A DNA stretch of 64,000 nucleotides from Bradyrhizobium quebecense (GTDB lineage: Bacteria; Pseudomonadota; Alphaproteobacteria; Rhizobiales; Xanthobacteraceae). Within the stretch, counting starts at the first letter, position 1; each line of letters opens with the position of its first letter. The position numbers were made by a program, and so were the translations under genes. The notes beneath the pieces are model-generated. The model did not search any database and had not been told where the DNA came from. It worked only from the letters and a program-made list of their open reading frames with translations. The DNA lies in NCBI RefSeq assembly GCF_013373795.3, contig NZ_CP088022.1:7006001-7070000 (forward strand), written 5' to 3'. Below are positions 54,092-63,248 of the stretch, one piece after another.

Positions 54092-55147
54092 TTACTCGGC
54101 GATCGTCTGCACGACGTTGCCGATTGGCCGGCCCGTTGCGATCGGCTTCTCGGTCTTCGCCATCATCGCGTCGTATTCCGGCAGCGTTTCGATCTGGGTC
54201 TTGGCCTTCATCCAGACCACCTTGTAGCCGCCCGCCTTCAGTTTGCGCAGCAGCGTCGGCAATGCCTGGGCGGTGTGCTTCTGCAAATCGTGCATCAGGA
54301 TGATGCCCTTGTGCTCCTTGTCGAGCTTGGTCATCACGTTGTTGATGACTTCGTCCGAGCTCTTCGATTTGAAGTCGTTGGAGTCGACGTCGACCGAGAA
54401 CATCGCGATGTTGCGGGTGCCGAGATAGGCTGTTGTCGCCGGGGTGTGCGCCAGCGCTGGGAAGCGGAAGAACGGAGCGGGGTTCGCACCCAGCGCCAGC
54501 TTCACCGCGCTGAAACCCTTCTCGATCTCGTCCTTGGCCTGCTGCTCGGTGAGCTTCTTGCTCGCCAGATGCGCGTGCGACCAGGTGTGGGCACCGATGG
54601 TGTGGCCGGCGGCGGCGACCTGGCGGAGGATGTCCGGGTGATAGGTGGTGTGCAGACCGATCGGGAAGAACACCGCCTTGGTGCACTCGTCCGCCAGCGC
54701 CTTCAGCACGGCGGGCGTGGTCGGCCACGGACCGTCGTCGAAGGTCAGCACGACCTCATGGTCGGTCAGGAAGTCATACTGCTTGTACTGCAGGAAGCCG
54801 AAGCCCGGGCCGCCTGTGGTGTCGACCACGACGGTGCGGCTGATGCCGAGCGCATCGGGATTGGCGCATCTGGGTGCGGCGGCAACCGGGGCCGGCGCCG
54901 GGGCGGGGGCAGCGGCCGGGGCTGCCGCCTGGGTGGCATCGGCGCGCGTCGACAGCGCGGCGGTCGTCTCGACATCGTCCTTGGCAGCCTGCTTTGCCGC
55001 TGCCGCAGGGAGCGGATCGGCCTTGGCTGCGGCAGTTGTCTGCGGAGGAGCCGCGTCGGCACGCGGGGAGGAGGTCCAGAACCACACGCCGGCGATCACG
55101 ATCGCCGCTACAACACTGGCCAGCATCAGGCCCAACGCACTACGCAT
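54092..55147 (-). CDS. Polysaccharide deacetylase (CE4/NodB homology) with membrane anchor
   Basis: This 351-residue protein has one N-terminal membrane span (LGLMLASVVAAIVIAGVWFW), an Ala/Pro linker to about residue 110, then a NodB-homology domain. CE4 motifs are visible: LTFDDGPWP (Asp-Asp), the metal His pair in GAHTWSHAHL, FFRFPALA, SVDVDSNDF and ILMHDLQKHT. It would remove acetyl or other N-acyl groups from cell-wall or surface polysaccharide in the periplasm. ATG 55147 is chosen. It ends at a strong hairpin. Confidence 0.9.
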   Translation of the reverse strand: MRSALGLMLASVVAAIVIAGVWFWTSSPRADAAPPQTTAAAKADPLPAAAAKQAAKDDVETTAALSTRADATQAAAPAAAPAPAPAPVAAAPRCANPDALGISRTVVVDTTGGPGFGFLQYKQYDFLTDHEVVLTFDDGPWPTTPAVLKALADECTKAVFFPIGLHTTYHPDILRQVAAAGHTIGAHTWSHAHLASKKLTEQQAKDEIEKGFSAVKLALGANPAPFFRFPALAHTPATTAYLGTRNIAMFSVDVDSNDFKSKSSDEVINNVMTKLDKEHKGIILMHDLQKHTAQALPTLLRKLKAGGYKVVWMKAKTQIETLPEYDAMMAKTEKPIATGRPIGNVVQTIAE

Positions 55148-55364
55148 CGCTAACACTCTCTTGGAACTCGGGATACGCCACAGCCGCAACGAGCGATTAA
55201 TGCCAACAAGGTCTTAACGCGATCCCAACAAGGCGCCGGAAGGACAACAAAAAGCGGGTCTTACCCATGCGTGATGACCGTCACAGTCTTCAGACGCGCT
55301 GCCGTTCAGGATCGGATGATCGAACAACGGGCCCCGCCATTTGCGGCGCCGATGGGAGCCGATC

Positions 55365-55649
55365 ATGACCACCGTCTTCAAAAGTCAGGTTCTAGGGCGT
55401 GCAGTTCGCAGCGTCGCGTTGGCTTTTGCGGCCACCGTTTCCGTGCTGTCGCCGACTGCGAGCTTTGCGTTCAGCGCCGAGGCACAGCAGATGTGCTCGG
55501 GCGACGCGTTCCGCCTGTGCAGCGCGGAGATCCCGAACATCCCCAGGATCACCGCCTGCATGGTCAAGAATCGCTCCCAGCTGAGCAGCGGCTGCCGCGT
55601 CGTGCTGGATCGCGATCTCGCCGCCCAGCGCAGGGCCGCCGCGGAGTGA
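55365..55649 (+). CDS. Secreted Cys-rich mini-protein
   Basis: This 94-residue protein has a signal peptide ending near ASFAFSA. The mature part holds four cysteines in the order CSGDAFRLC, ITACMVKNRSQLSSGC, a short module that resembles the Cys-rich repeats of the Golgi-apparatus-protein-1 type. Two disulfides are likely in the periplasm. A closely related gene lies 164 bases downstream. ATG 55365 follows GGGAGC. Confidence 0.75.
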   Translation: MTTVFKSQVLGRAVRSVALAFAATVSVLSPTASFAFSAEAQQMCSGDAFRLCSAEIPNIPRITACMVKNRSQLSSGCRVVLDRDLAAQRRAAAE

Positions 55650-55813
55650 TCTTGCGCGGCATCTGATGGGGGCAAACCTGCGGCGACGAGACGCAGGCCG
55701 TCTCCGGATGGTCATCTCCGGGCGGAACCTGCCGATTCGCCCTCGGTTTCAAGCTTCTTCGCGACCCTGAAACGCTATAGAACCGGCGTTGCATTCCTTA
55801 GAGGCTTTGAGAG

Positions 55814-56029
55814 ATGACCCGATTTCTGTTTGCCGTCGTTCCACTGGTTCTGTTGGCGTCGGCCGCCTCCGCGCAGCAGCAGGGGCGTGATGCCTGCTCG
55901 CGCGACGCCTCGCGGTTCTGCCGCGCCCATCTCAGCGAGGGCGATCAGGTCGTGCTGGCCTGCCTGAAGGAGCACCGCAGCCGCCTCAGCAAGGCCTGCC
56001 TGCAGACGCTCATCGACAACGGGCAGTAG
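55814..56029 (+). CDS. Secreted Cys-rich mini-protein, paralogue
   Basis: This 71-residue protein has a signal peptide ending near ASAASAQ and the same four-Cys module as the gene at 55365: CSRDASRFC, then VLACLKEHRSRLSKAC. The spacing between cysteines is nearly the same. The pair likely arose by duplication. Function is not known; such modules may bind metal or a partner. Confidence 0.75.
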   Translation: MTRFLFAVVPLVLLASAASAQQQGRDACSRDASRFCRAHLSEGDQVVLACLKEHRSRLSKACLQTLIDNGQ

Positions 56030-56037
56030 CTCCGATC

Positions 56038-56081
56038 GTCGTCATTCCGGGCTCGCGCTTCGCGTGTCCCGGAACGACGAT
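56038..56081. repeat. Intergenic hairpin, CGTCGTCATTCCGGG...CCCGGAACGACG
   Basis: An inverted repeat of CGTCGTCATTCCGGG and CCCGGAACGACG around CTCGCGCTTCGCGTGT, between convergent genes. It belongs to the same general family as the hairpin at 25460. Confidence 0.7.
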
Positions 56082-56088
56082 TGAGAAA

Positions 56089-57768
56089 CTACGTGCTGCT
56101 GCCCGCCGCGGTCGCGACCACCGGGATCACTTCCTTGGCGGCGCGGTCCGGGGTCTCGTCCTTCCAGCGCACCGAGCCGAACGGACGCTCCAGCATCCGG
56201 CGCACCCGGATCGGCTCCGCGCCGATGTGGAAGCCGGCCGCCTTCTGATGCAGCTCGCGCTCGATCTGGGTGGCGCGGTTGCGCTGGCGCAGGAAGTCGA
56301 GCCAGGTCGGGCAATGATAGCGCTCGGTCCACAATTCGGGATCGGCGATATCGCGCGCGATCGACCAGCCATAGGCGCCGTTGCGCTGGCGGCTGAGCTG
56401 CACGTCCTGCATCACATTGTGGAAGGCGCGGGCATTGTCCTGCGCCACCCGGTATTCGATCTCGACCACCAGCGGGCCGCTGCGCCCGGTCAGTTGCAGC
56501 CGCACCTCGGGATCGGCCAGGGTATCGGCCGCGTCCTCGTTGCGCGCGCCGACCGGCGGCATCCTGAGCCAGATGCCGAGCACCGGCGACAGCAGCATCA
56601 GCCCGGCGGAGATCAACAGCGCCATCTCGACGCCGCCGAGGTCCGTGATGCGGCCCCAGCACCAGCTTCCGATCGCAATGCCGCCGGCGATCGAGGCCTG
56701 GAAAGCTGCAAGCGAACGGCCCGCGACCCAGCGCGGCGCCGACAGCTGCACGCCGATATTGAACAGCGCGATCGCAAGCATCCACACCGCGCCGGCAACC
56801 ACCAGCGCGGCGGCGGTGAGCACCGGTTGGTTGCTCACGGCGACGATCGCGATCGCGACGCCCAACAGCAGCGCGCAGGTGCGCACCGCGGCTTCGCCGC
56901 TGAGCCGGCTGCGGATCTCGCTGATGTTGAGCGCGCCGATCACTGCGCCCATGCCGAAGGCGCCGAGCATGATGCCGTAGGTCTGCGCGCCACCATGCAG
57001 CAGGTCGCGCGCCACCAGCGGCATCAGGGCCGAGACCGAGCCGCCGATGAGGCCGGTCACCATGGTGCGGGTCAGCACGATCTTGATCGACGGCGAATTG
57101 GTGATGTAGCGCACGCCGGAAACAATGGCGCGGTTCAGCCGTTCGCGCGGCAGCCGCGACGGCTCGCTGACGCGATTCCACAGGAACAGCACGGCGAGCA
57201 GCGGCAGATACAGCACCGCATTGGCGGCGAATGCCGCCACGGCGCCTGCGGAGGCGACCACGATGCCGCCGATCGCCGGGCCGAAGCTGCGCGCGATGTT
57301 GTAGCTGATGCCGTTCAGCGCGACCGCGGCGGGCAGCGTCTCCGACGGCACTTGCTCGCTGACCGAGGATTGCCAGGCCGGGCCGAACAGCGCCATGCCA
57401 CTGCCGACGACGAAGCACAGCGCAAGCAGGATGTTCGGCGTCACCAGATTGAGCCAGGCCAGCACCGTCAGCGTGGTGGCGCCGGAGAGTGCGATCGCCA
57501 GCGACACCAGTGCGACGATGCGGCGGTCATGCATGTCGGCGATGGCGCCGGCCGGCATCGCGATCAGCATCACAGGCAGCATCAGCGCGGTCTGCACCAG
57601 CGCGACCTTGTCGGCCTCCGCGGTCATCTGGGTCATCGCCCAGGCGGCGCCGACGCCCTGGATCAGGATGCCGAGATTGGAGAGCAGGCTGGCGAGCCAG
57701 ATCCGCCTGAAGATTGAATGCCGCAACGGTGCAGTGATACTGTCGGGTCGATCAGGCGGTGCGGTCAT
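56089..57768 (-). CDS. MFS_3-family exporter
   Basis: This 559-residue transporter has about 11-12 helices to residue 410. N-terminal SIFRRIWLASLLSNLGILIQ and VGSGMALFGPAWQSSVSEQV are typical of the MFS_3 (EntS-like) group. A C-terminal cytoplasmic domain of about 130 residues (VVEIEYRVAQDNARAFHNVM, then CPTWLDFLRQRNRATQIERE) resembles the antibiotic-monooxygenase-like extension often attached to these. Export of siderophore or drug-like compounds is possible. ATG 57768 is the likely start. Confidence 0.88.
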   Translation of the reverse strand: MTAPPDRPDSITAPLRHSIFRRIWLASLLSNLGILIQGVGAAWAMTQMTAEADKVALVQTALMLPVMLIAMPAGAIADMHDRRIVALVSLAIALSGATTLTVLAWLNLVTPNILLALCFVVGSGMALFGPAWQSSVSEQVPSETLPAAVALNGISYNIARSFGPAIGGIVVASAGAVAAFAANAVLYLPLLAVLFLWNRVSEPSRLPRERLNRAIVSGVRYITNSPSIKIVLTRTMVTGLIGGSVSALMPLVARDLLHGGAQTYGIMLGAFGMGAVIGALNISEIRSRLSGEAAVRTCALLLGVAIAIVAVSNQPVLTAAALVVAGAVWMLAIALFNIGVQLSAPRWVAGRSLAAFQASIAGGIAIGSWCWGRITDLGGVEMALLISAGLMLLSPVLGIWLRMPPVGARNEDAADTLADPEVRLQLTGRSGPLVVEIEYRVAQDNARAFHNVMQDVQLSRQRNGAYGWSIARDIADPELWTERYHCPTWLDFLRQRNRATQIERELHQKAAGFHIGAEPIRVRRMLERPFGSVRWKDETPDRAAKEVIPVVATAAGSST

Positions 57769-57932
57769 ATCCGGTTCCGGTTGGCCTGCTATGGCTTGTT
57801 GAATGATTCCGGCTGTAATCAACTGATGCCCGCGAAACGCGTGTCCTGTCCAGCGTTTACGGTATCCTTACGGGCTGCAGGACACAGCTAAAGCACTGAA
57901 AGACCTGAGGAAGGCTTAGGGGAAGGGGACCG

Positions 57933-59324
57933 ATGGCGCTGTCGCGGCGAACAATTTTGCAAGGGGCCGGCGCGCTGTCCCTGCTGTCCGGCCGTCTTGC
58001 CGTCCCGGGCCTGGCTCAGGCGGCCTTGGTTCGGTCGGCCCTGGCCCAGTCGGCGCCCGCCGGCGACATCCCGCCGATCCTGTTCGTGCATGGCAATGGC
58101 GATCACGCGGCGCTCTGGTTGACGACGCTCTGGCGGATGGAATCCAACGGCGTGCCGCGCGAGCGCATGGCCGCGATCAATTTCACCGATCCCTTGGCGC
58201 GCACGGACGACAAGGTCGAGCAAGCCAACCGCTCCTCGACCGAGGATCAGCGCCGCGAGCTCGCCGAGGCGGTCAGGGAGCTGAAGCAAAAGAGCGGCGC
58301 CGCGCGCATCGCGCTGGTCGGAAATTCGCGCGGCGGCAATGCGATCCGCAACTACGTCAAGAACGGTGGTGGCGGCGACATCAGCCACGCGGTGCTGTGC
58401 GGCACGCCCAATCATGGTGTGTATGCCTCGGACGACGGGCTCGGGAACGAGTTCAACGGGCGTGGTCCGTTCCTGCGCGGGCTGAACGATGGCGACAGCG
58501 AAGTGACTGCTGGCACCGCATTCCTGACCTTGCGCAGCGATGGCCTCGACAAATATGCGCAAGCCGACGGCCGCTTCATCGGCAAGCCGGGCACGCCGAC
58601 CAACGTCACGTCCGAAGGTCCGGCGTTGAAAGGCGCGACCAACCTGGTGCTCGGCGCCGTGGACCATCGCGAGACCGCGTATCATCCGCGCGCCTTTCGC
58701 GAGATCTACAAGTTCATCGCGGGGCACGAGCCGTCGCGGATCGAGATCGTGCCGGAGACGGTGGTGAGGCTGAGCGGCCTTGTCACGGGCACGCCCGGCG
58801 GCGTGCCGACCAACCGGCCGGTGCCGGGTGCCACGGTCGACATCTATCATGTGTCGGCGGAAACCGGCGAGCGCGTCGGCGGCCCGCTGCACAGCTCGCA
58901 GACCGGCGCCGACGGCCGCTGGGGTCCGGCGCAGGTCGATCCGTCCTGGCCGCTCGAATTCGTGCTGACCTCGCCTGATGCCGTGACGACGCATATCTAT
59001 CGCTCGCCATTTCCGCGCTCGTCCGAGATCGTGCATTTGCGCGCGGCACGACCGCTGCTGCCTGCCGATGCCGGCGCGGGCGCCATCGTGCTGATGTCGC
59101 GGCCGCGCGGCTATTTCGGCCTGCCACGCGATATCGTGCTGTTCGACGGCAAGGAACCGGCCGACGTCAAATCCGGCGTGCCGACCGATGCGGTGACGAC
59201 GTTGCGGCTCGCCGCAGCCGATGTCGGCCGTCCGGTGGTTGCCGCCTTCAATCAGGAACGCATTGTGATGCGGGCCTGGCCGGCGTCGGAGAATCGGATT
59301 GCAGTCGCCGAGCTGACTTACTAG
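57933..59324 (+). CDS. Tat-exported alpha/beta-hydrolase with C-terminal beta domain
   Basis: This 463-residue protein begins with a Tat signal (LSRRTILQGAGALSLLSG). The hydrolase region shows ILFVHGNGDHAALW, VGNSRGGNAIRNYV (nucleophile Ser in GNSRG), CGTPNHGVY, and a His in VDHRETAYHP. A beta-sandwich-like C-terminal part from about residue 280 follows (VTGTPGGVPTNRPVPGATVD). The pattern suggests a lipase or PHA-depolymerase-like extracellular esterase. A good AGGGG precedes ATG 57933. The cytochrome P450 gene follows 83 bases downstream. Confidence 0.8.
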   Translation: MALSRRTILQGAGALSLLSGRLAVPGLAQAALVRSALAQSAPAGDIPPILFVHGNGDHAALWLTTLWRMESNGVPRERMAAINFTDPLARTDDKVEQANRSSTEDQRRELAEAVRELKQKSGAARIALVGNSRGGNAIRNYVKNGGGGDISHAVLCGTPNHGVYASDDGLGNEFNGRGPFLRGLNDGDSEVTAGTAFLTLRSDGLDKYAQADGRFIGKPGTPTNVTSEGPALKGATNLVLGAVDHRETAYHPRAFREIYKFIAGHEPSRIEIVPETVVRLSGLVTGTPGGVPTNRPVPGATVDIYHVSAETGERVGGPLHSSQTGADGRWGPAQVDPSWPLEFVLTSPDAVTTHIYRSPFPRSSEIVHLRAARPLLPADAGAGAIVLMSRPRGYFGLPRDIVLFDGKEPADVKSGVPTDAVTTLRLAAADVGRPVVAAFNQERIVMRAWPASENRIAVAELTY

Positions 59325-59407
59325 GTCTGGTAGAGGGTCCGCGCGCCTTCATGGCGCCGGGATCGCATAGCCGGATCGGCCATTGCGTGAGGCAGGAAGC
59401 GAGGACC

Positions 59408-60793
59408 ATGAGCATAGCCGAAGTCTGCGACATCACGGTCACGCGGCGTCCCCTGGTCCCGCCGGCGCCGCCGCGCGCGCCCGACGACATGGGTGCGTTC
59501 GAGCGGATGCGGGTGATGCGCAACTCGCCGATCGAGACCTGGGGCCAGCGCGCCTATGAGGACGACATTGTCCAGGGCCGCTTTCTCGGCCGCTCGAGCT
59601 TCATCCTCAACACGCCGGACGCGATCCGCCATGTGCTGGTCGACAATTACGAGAACTACACCCGCACGCCGGCCGGCATCCGCGTGCTGCGTCCGATGCT
59701 GGGCGAGGGACTGCTGATTGCCGAGGGCCGCGCGTGGAAGCATCAGCGCCGCACCCTGGCGCCGGCGTTCACGCCGCGCGCGGTCACGACGCTGGTGCCT
59801 TCCATGATCGCGGCGGTCGACGAGACCATCGGCAAGCTGAAGGCCGCGAGCGGCGGCCCGGTGGATCTGCGCGAGGTGATGCAGCGCATGACGCTGGAGA
59901 TTGCGGGCCGCACCATGTTCTCGTTCGGCATGGATCGCCACGGCGCCGCGCTGCGCGACTTCGTGATGGAGTATGGCGACACGCTGGCGCGGCCGCATAT
60001 GCTCGACCTGGTGCTGCCCTTGAGCTGGCCGACCCTGCAGGATTTCCGGCGCGCCCGCTTCCGCAAGCGCTGGACCGCGTTTGTCGGCCAGCTGATGGCC
60101 GAGCGCCGCGCCACCGGCAAGGATGACAACGCGCCGGCTCGCGACCTGTTCGACCTGATGGGTGCCGCGCGCGATCCTGAAACCGGCGAGGCTTTCACCG
60201 ACGCCCAGCTCGGCGACCAGGTCGCGACGATGATCCTGGCCGGCCATGAGACGACCGCGACCGCGCTGTTCTGGGCGCTCTATCTGCTGGCGCTCGATCC
60301 CGAGACCCAGGAACAATTGGCAGCAGAAGTCAGGAGCGTGACGACGTCTGGCGCGCTCGACATCGAGCGGCTGAAATTCACCCGCGCGGTGATCGACGAA
60401 ACCATGCGGCTCTATCCGCCGGCGTTCCTGATCGCGCGTGCGGCTGGTGGTCCCGACACCATCGCGGGCCGTCCGGTCAGAAAGCATGACGTAATCCTGA
60501 TCGCGCCGTGGCTGTTGCACCGGCATGAAAAGTTGTGGCGCGATCCTAACGCGTTCGTGCCACAGCGTTTCATGGCGGAAACGCCGCCCGATCGCTTCGC
60601 CTATCTGCCGTTCGGGGTCGGCGCGCGGGTCTGTATCGGCGCGCATTTCGCGCTGGTCGAGGCGACGCTTGCGCTTGCGCGGATGATCGGTACGTTTCGC
60701 GTCGCGCTGGCGGACAAGGATCCGGTGCTTCCGATCGGCGTGGTGACGACACAGCCGAACCGCTCGCCGGTGTTCACGATCAGACCGCGCTGA
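59408..60793 (+). CDS. Cytochrome P450
   Basis: This 461-residue soluble P450 has AGHETTATALFW (oxygen-binding I-helix), ETMRLYPPAFLIAR (ExxR) and the heme loop FGVGARVCIGAHFAL with the axial Cys. It matches the CYP4/CYP102-like class of hydroxylases. It needs a redox partner, which is not in the window. ATG 59408 follows GAGGA. A 12-base-arm hairpin lies just after the stop. Confidence 0.95.
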   Translation: MSIAEVCDITVTRRPLVPPAPPRAPDDMGAFERMRVMRNSPIETWGQRAYEDDIVQGRFLGRSSFILNTPDAIRHVLVDNYENYTRTPAGIRVLRPMLGEGLLIAEGRAWKHQRRTLAPAFTPRAVTTLVPSMIAAVDETIGKLKAASGGPVDLREVMQRMTLEIAGRTMFSFGMDRHGAALRDFVMEYGDTLARPHMLDLVLPLSWPTLQDFRRARFRKRWTAFVGQLMAERRATGKDDNAPARDLFDLMGAARDPETGEAFTDAQLGDQVATMILAGHETTATALFWALYLLALDPETQEQLAAEVRSVTTSGALDIERLKFTRAVIDETMRLYPPAFLIARAAGGPDTIAGRPVRKHDVILIAPWLLHRHEKLWRDPNAFVPQRFMAETPPDRFAYLPFGVGARVCIGAHFALVEATLALARMIGTFRVALADKDPVLPIGVVTTQPNRSPVFTIRPR

Positions 60794-60824
60794 CCTTGCG
60801 CGACGGTGTCCCAATGCTCATCTT

Positions 60825-60861
60825 GAGCGGGATGACTCTTCGTCGAATCGTCATCCCGCTC
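60825..60861. terminator. Hairpin downstream of P450 gene
   Basis: Perfect 12-base arms GAGCGGGATGAC / GTCATCCCGCTC around TCTTCGTCGAATC, 30 bases after the P450 stop. A run of T follows at a distance. Probably a terminator; also a repeat unit type seen elsewhere in rhizobia. Confidence 0.55.
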
Positions 60862-60875
60862 TATCTCTTTGTTTT

Positions 60876-60924
60876 GAGCATGATCTTTGCGGAAAACCGC
60901 TACACACTTTTCCGGATCATGCTC
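60876..60924. repeat. GAGCATGATC-family palindromic repeat in leader of cyclase gene
   Basis: Outer perfect arms GAGCATGATC / GATCATGCTC, inner TTTGCGGAAAA / TTTTCCG. Nearly identical in sequence to 22157-22205. It ends 14 bases before the cyclase start codon, so it must lie in the mRNA leader or right at the promoter. Confidence 0.8.
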
Positions 60925-60938
60925 TCTAGGGGCTCACC

Positions 60939-62348
60939 ATGAGCGATACGCAAGCCCACTTCGCAGTCCTCAGGCAGACGACCGATCCGGCCGTCGTCGA
61001 TGCCATGCAGCAGCTGATCGCGGACGGCCATGATCGCGAGCTCAATCGCATCAACGCCCTGGATTTCTCGCGCCGCACCGGGCTGGAAGAGGAGAAGGTG
61101 ATCTCCGGCTTCCTGCATGCTTCGCGGCTCGGGCTGTTCGACATGAGCTGGAACGTGCTGTGTCCGGGCTGTGGCGGAGTGCTCGACGCCCACACCACGC
61201 TGAAGTCGCTGCGCCATGACGACTATAATTGCGCGCTGTGCGCGGCCGGCTACGAGGCCTCCGTCGACGAGCTGGTCGAGGTTGCCTTCACCGTCAGCCC
61301 GCGGGTCCGCCACATCGCCGCGCACGATCCCAACACGCTGCCGATCTGGGAATACTTCCGCCAGATGTTCTGGAGTTCCGGGATCGAGTTCGACGAGAGC
61401 GCGGTGTCGACCCTGATCAACGAGGTGACACTGGAGGGGCTCGAGCTGCCGCCCGGCGAGAAGGCGATCCTGTCGCTCAATCTGCCCAATCAGTTCGTCA
61501 TCGTGTTCGAGCCGGTGACGCATTCGGCGCATTTCTTTGCCATCGAGGGCGAGCCGACCACCGAGCGTCAGCAGTTCTCGATCGCGTTCAACAAGTCTCA
61601 TGCGCCGACCGGCACCTCGACGATGCGGCCGGGGCCGCTGCGGCTCTCGCTGGAGAATCATGCCGACGTTCGCGTATTGCCTTCGGTATGGATCGCGGGC
61701 GATCCGCTGCACAAATTGCTCGGAAAGCGCAAGCCGATCCTCACTGCGAAGCGGATGCTGTCGAACCAGACCTTCCGCGACGTGTTCAAGGCCGACAACC
61801 TCACCGTCGACCAGCGGCTGAAGATCACCGCGCTGACCTTCCTGTTCACCGATCTCAAAGGATCGACCGCGCTCTATGAGCGGGTCGGCGATCTCGCCGC
61901 GTTCGACCTGGTGCGCGCGCATTTCCACGCGCTGCTCGAGATCATCGCCTCCGAACACGGCGCAGTCGTGAAGACCATCGGCGATGCCGTGATGGCGACC
62001 TTCATCCGGCCCGAGCATGCATTGTCGGCGGGCCTGCGGATGCGGGCCGCGATGAAGCAGCTCAACACCGAGCGCGGCAAGGAAGATCTGATCGTCAAGA
62101 TCGGCATCCATGAGGGGCCGTGCCTCGCGGTGACGCTGAACGAGCGGCAGGATTATTTCGGCCAGACCGTGAATATCGCCGCGCGGGTGCAGAGCCTGTC
62201 GACGTCACAGGAAATCCATTTGACCCAGCCGGTGATGGAAGCAGCGGAGGTCGCGGGCATCCTCGATCGCGCGGCGATCAAGCCGATCCAGAAGGAAGCG
62301 GCGCTGCGCGGCATTGCCGACAAGCTCGTGGTGTACGAGATACCGTAG
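60939..62348 (+). CDS. Class III adenylate/guanylate cyclase with N-terminal zinc-ribbon domain
   Basis: This 469-residue protein has an N-terminal region of about 280 residues including a four-Cys zinc-ribbon-like motif (CPGCGG, then CALC) near residues 73-98, as in DUF5939 proteins. A C-terminal cyclase catalytic domain follows, with FTDLKGSTALYERVGD (metal Asp), KTIGDAVMATF (second Asp), KIGIHEGPC and FGQTVNIAARVQ. It would make cAMP (or cGMP). The soluble form has no membrane span. AGGGG precedes ATG 60939. Confidence 0.9.
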   Translation: MSDTQAHFAVLRQTTDPAVVDAMQQLIADGHDRELNRINALDFSRRTGLEEEKVISGFLHASRLGLFDMSWNVLCPGCGGVLDAHTTLKSLRHDDYNCALCAAGYEASVDELVEVAFTVSPRVRHIAAHDPNTLPIWEYFRQMFWSSGIEFDESAVSTLINEVTLEGLELPPGEKAILSLNLPNQFVIVFEPVTHSAHFFAIEGEPTTERQQFSIAFNKSHAPTGTSTMRPGPLRLSLENHADVRVLPSVWIAGDPLHKLLGKRKPILTAKRMLSNQTFRDVFKADNLTVDQRLKITALTFLFTDLKGSTALYERVGDLAAFDLVRAHFHALLEIIASEHGAVVKTIGDAVMATFIRPEHALSAGLRMRAAMKQLNTERGKEDLIVKIGIHEGPCLAVTLNERQDYFGQTVNIAARVQSLSTSQEIHLTQPVMEAAEVAGILDRAAIKPIQKEAALRGIADKLVVYEIP

Positions 62349-62516
62349 TCACATTGCCGACACGTAATGCTTGCTGAAACGTAATGCCGCAGCGGGAACC
62401 CGCGCGGATTGCGCCGGTTCTGCTTCCACGCCATATAGATTTCAACAGCGCATGGTCCGGCAGTTTTCCGGACGGATGCTCAATCAAAGCTTCCAGGCTT
62501 CATCCCAGAGAGAGCG

Positions 62517-63020
62517 ATGCTCGACGGACTCCGCCAATTCATTGCCGATATCGTCTCCCCCGATGCCCAGGCTGACCGCGCCTTCGATGACGGCGACTAC
62601 CGCCTGGCGGCGACGGCGCTATTGGTGCATGTCGTCTCGCTGGATGGTGAGCCGACGCCGGCCGAGACGCGCAAGCTGCACAGCCTGATCGAGAGCCGCT
62701 TTCAGCTCGATCCCGGCACCGCCGACAAGTTGATCGCCTCCGCCATGCGCGTCGAAGGTGAGGCCGTGGATCTCTATCACTTTACCAGTGTGATCATGCG
62801 CTCGGTGAATGAGGAGGGACGGCTGCGCATCGTCGAGATGATGTGGGAGCTGGTCTATGCCGACGGCCAGGTGAGCGAGTTCGAGGACAATGTGGTCTGG
62901 CGTGCTGCCGATCTGCTCGGCATTTCCTCGCGCGACCGCATCGACCTCAAGCACCGGGTGGCCGAGAAGCAGGCGGAGCTGCCAAAGGGCCCCTGGGGCA
63001 CGGCAGACGCGGCAATCTGA
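62517..63020 (+). CDS. TerB-family protein
   Basis: This 167-residue all-helical protein of the TerB (tellurite-resistance B-like) family has LAATALLVHVVSLDGEPTPA and MMWELVYADGQVSEFEDNVVW, two acidic metal-binding loops facing each other. The single-domain rhizobial form has unknown function and no ter operon nearby. ATG 62517 is preceded by AGAGAG. Confidence 0.88.
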   Translation: MLDGLRQFIADIVSPDAQADRAFDDGDYRLAATALLVHVVSLDGEPTPAETRKLHSLIESRFQLDPGTADKLIASAMRVEGEAVDLYHFTSVIMRSVNEEGRLRIVEMMWELVYADGQVSEFEDNVVWRAADLLGISSRDRIDLKHRVAEKQAELPKGPWGTADAAI

Positions 63021-63119
63021 CACGGCTGCCTGCGCAGGCGGACGCCCCCCTGCCGGCGTTGCGGATGACGAAATTTTAATGTCCGCCGCGATTGTGGGCG
63101 ATCCGACTGAAAATCGGTC

Positions 63120-63134
63120 GTTTCGTCACGAAAC
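63120..63134. promoter_or_regulatory. Palindrome upstream of SDR gene
   Basis: The perfect 7-1-7 inverted repeat GTTTCGT-C-ACGAAAC lies 114 bases before the SDR start. It could be an operator; no regulator is adjacent. Confidence 0.35.
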
Positions 63135-63248
63135 CAGCGGCCCCGCCGCTATCCACAAGCCCATACGCGGCTTGCGTCACACCGCATCCCTATGCTCTCG
63201 TCGCCCCGCTGGGGACCTCACTAGAATTTGCAGTAAGAGTTTGAAACG

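Noticed and set aside
62517..63020. Tellurite resistance locus
   Set aside because: Only a TerB-like domain is present, with no terZ, terC or terD, so tellurite resistance is not supported.
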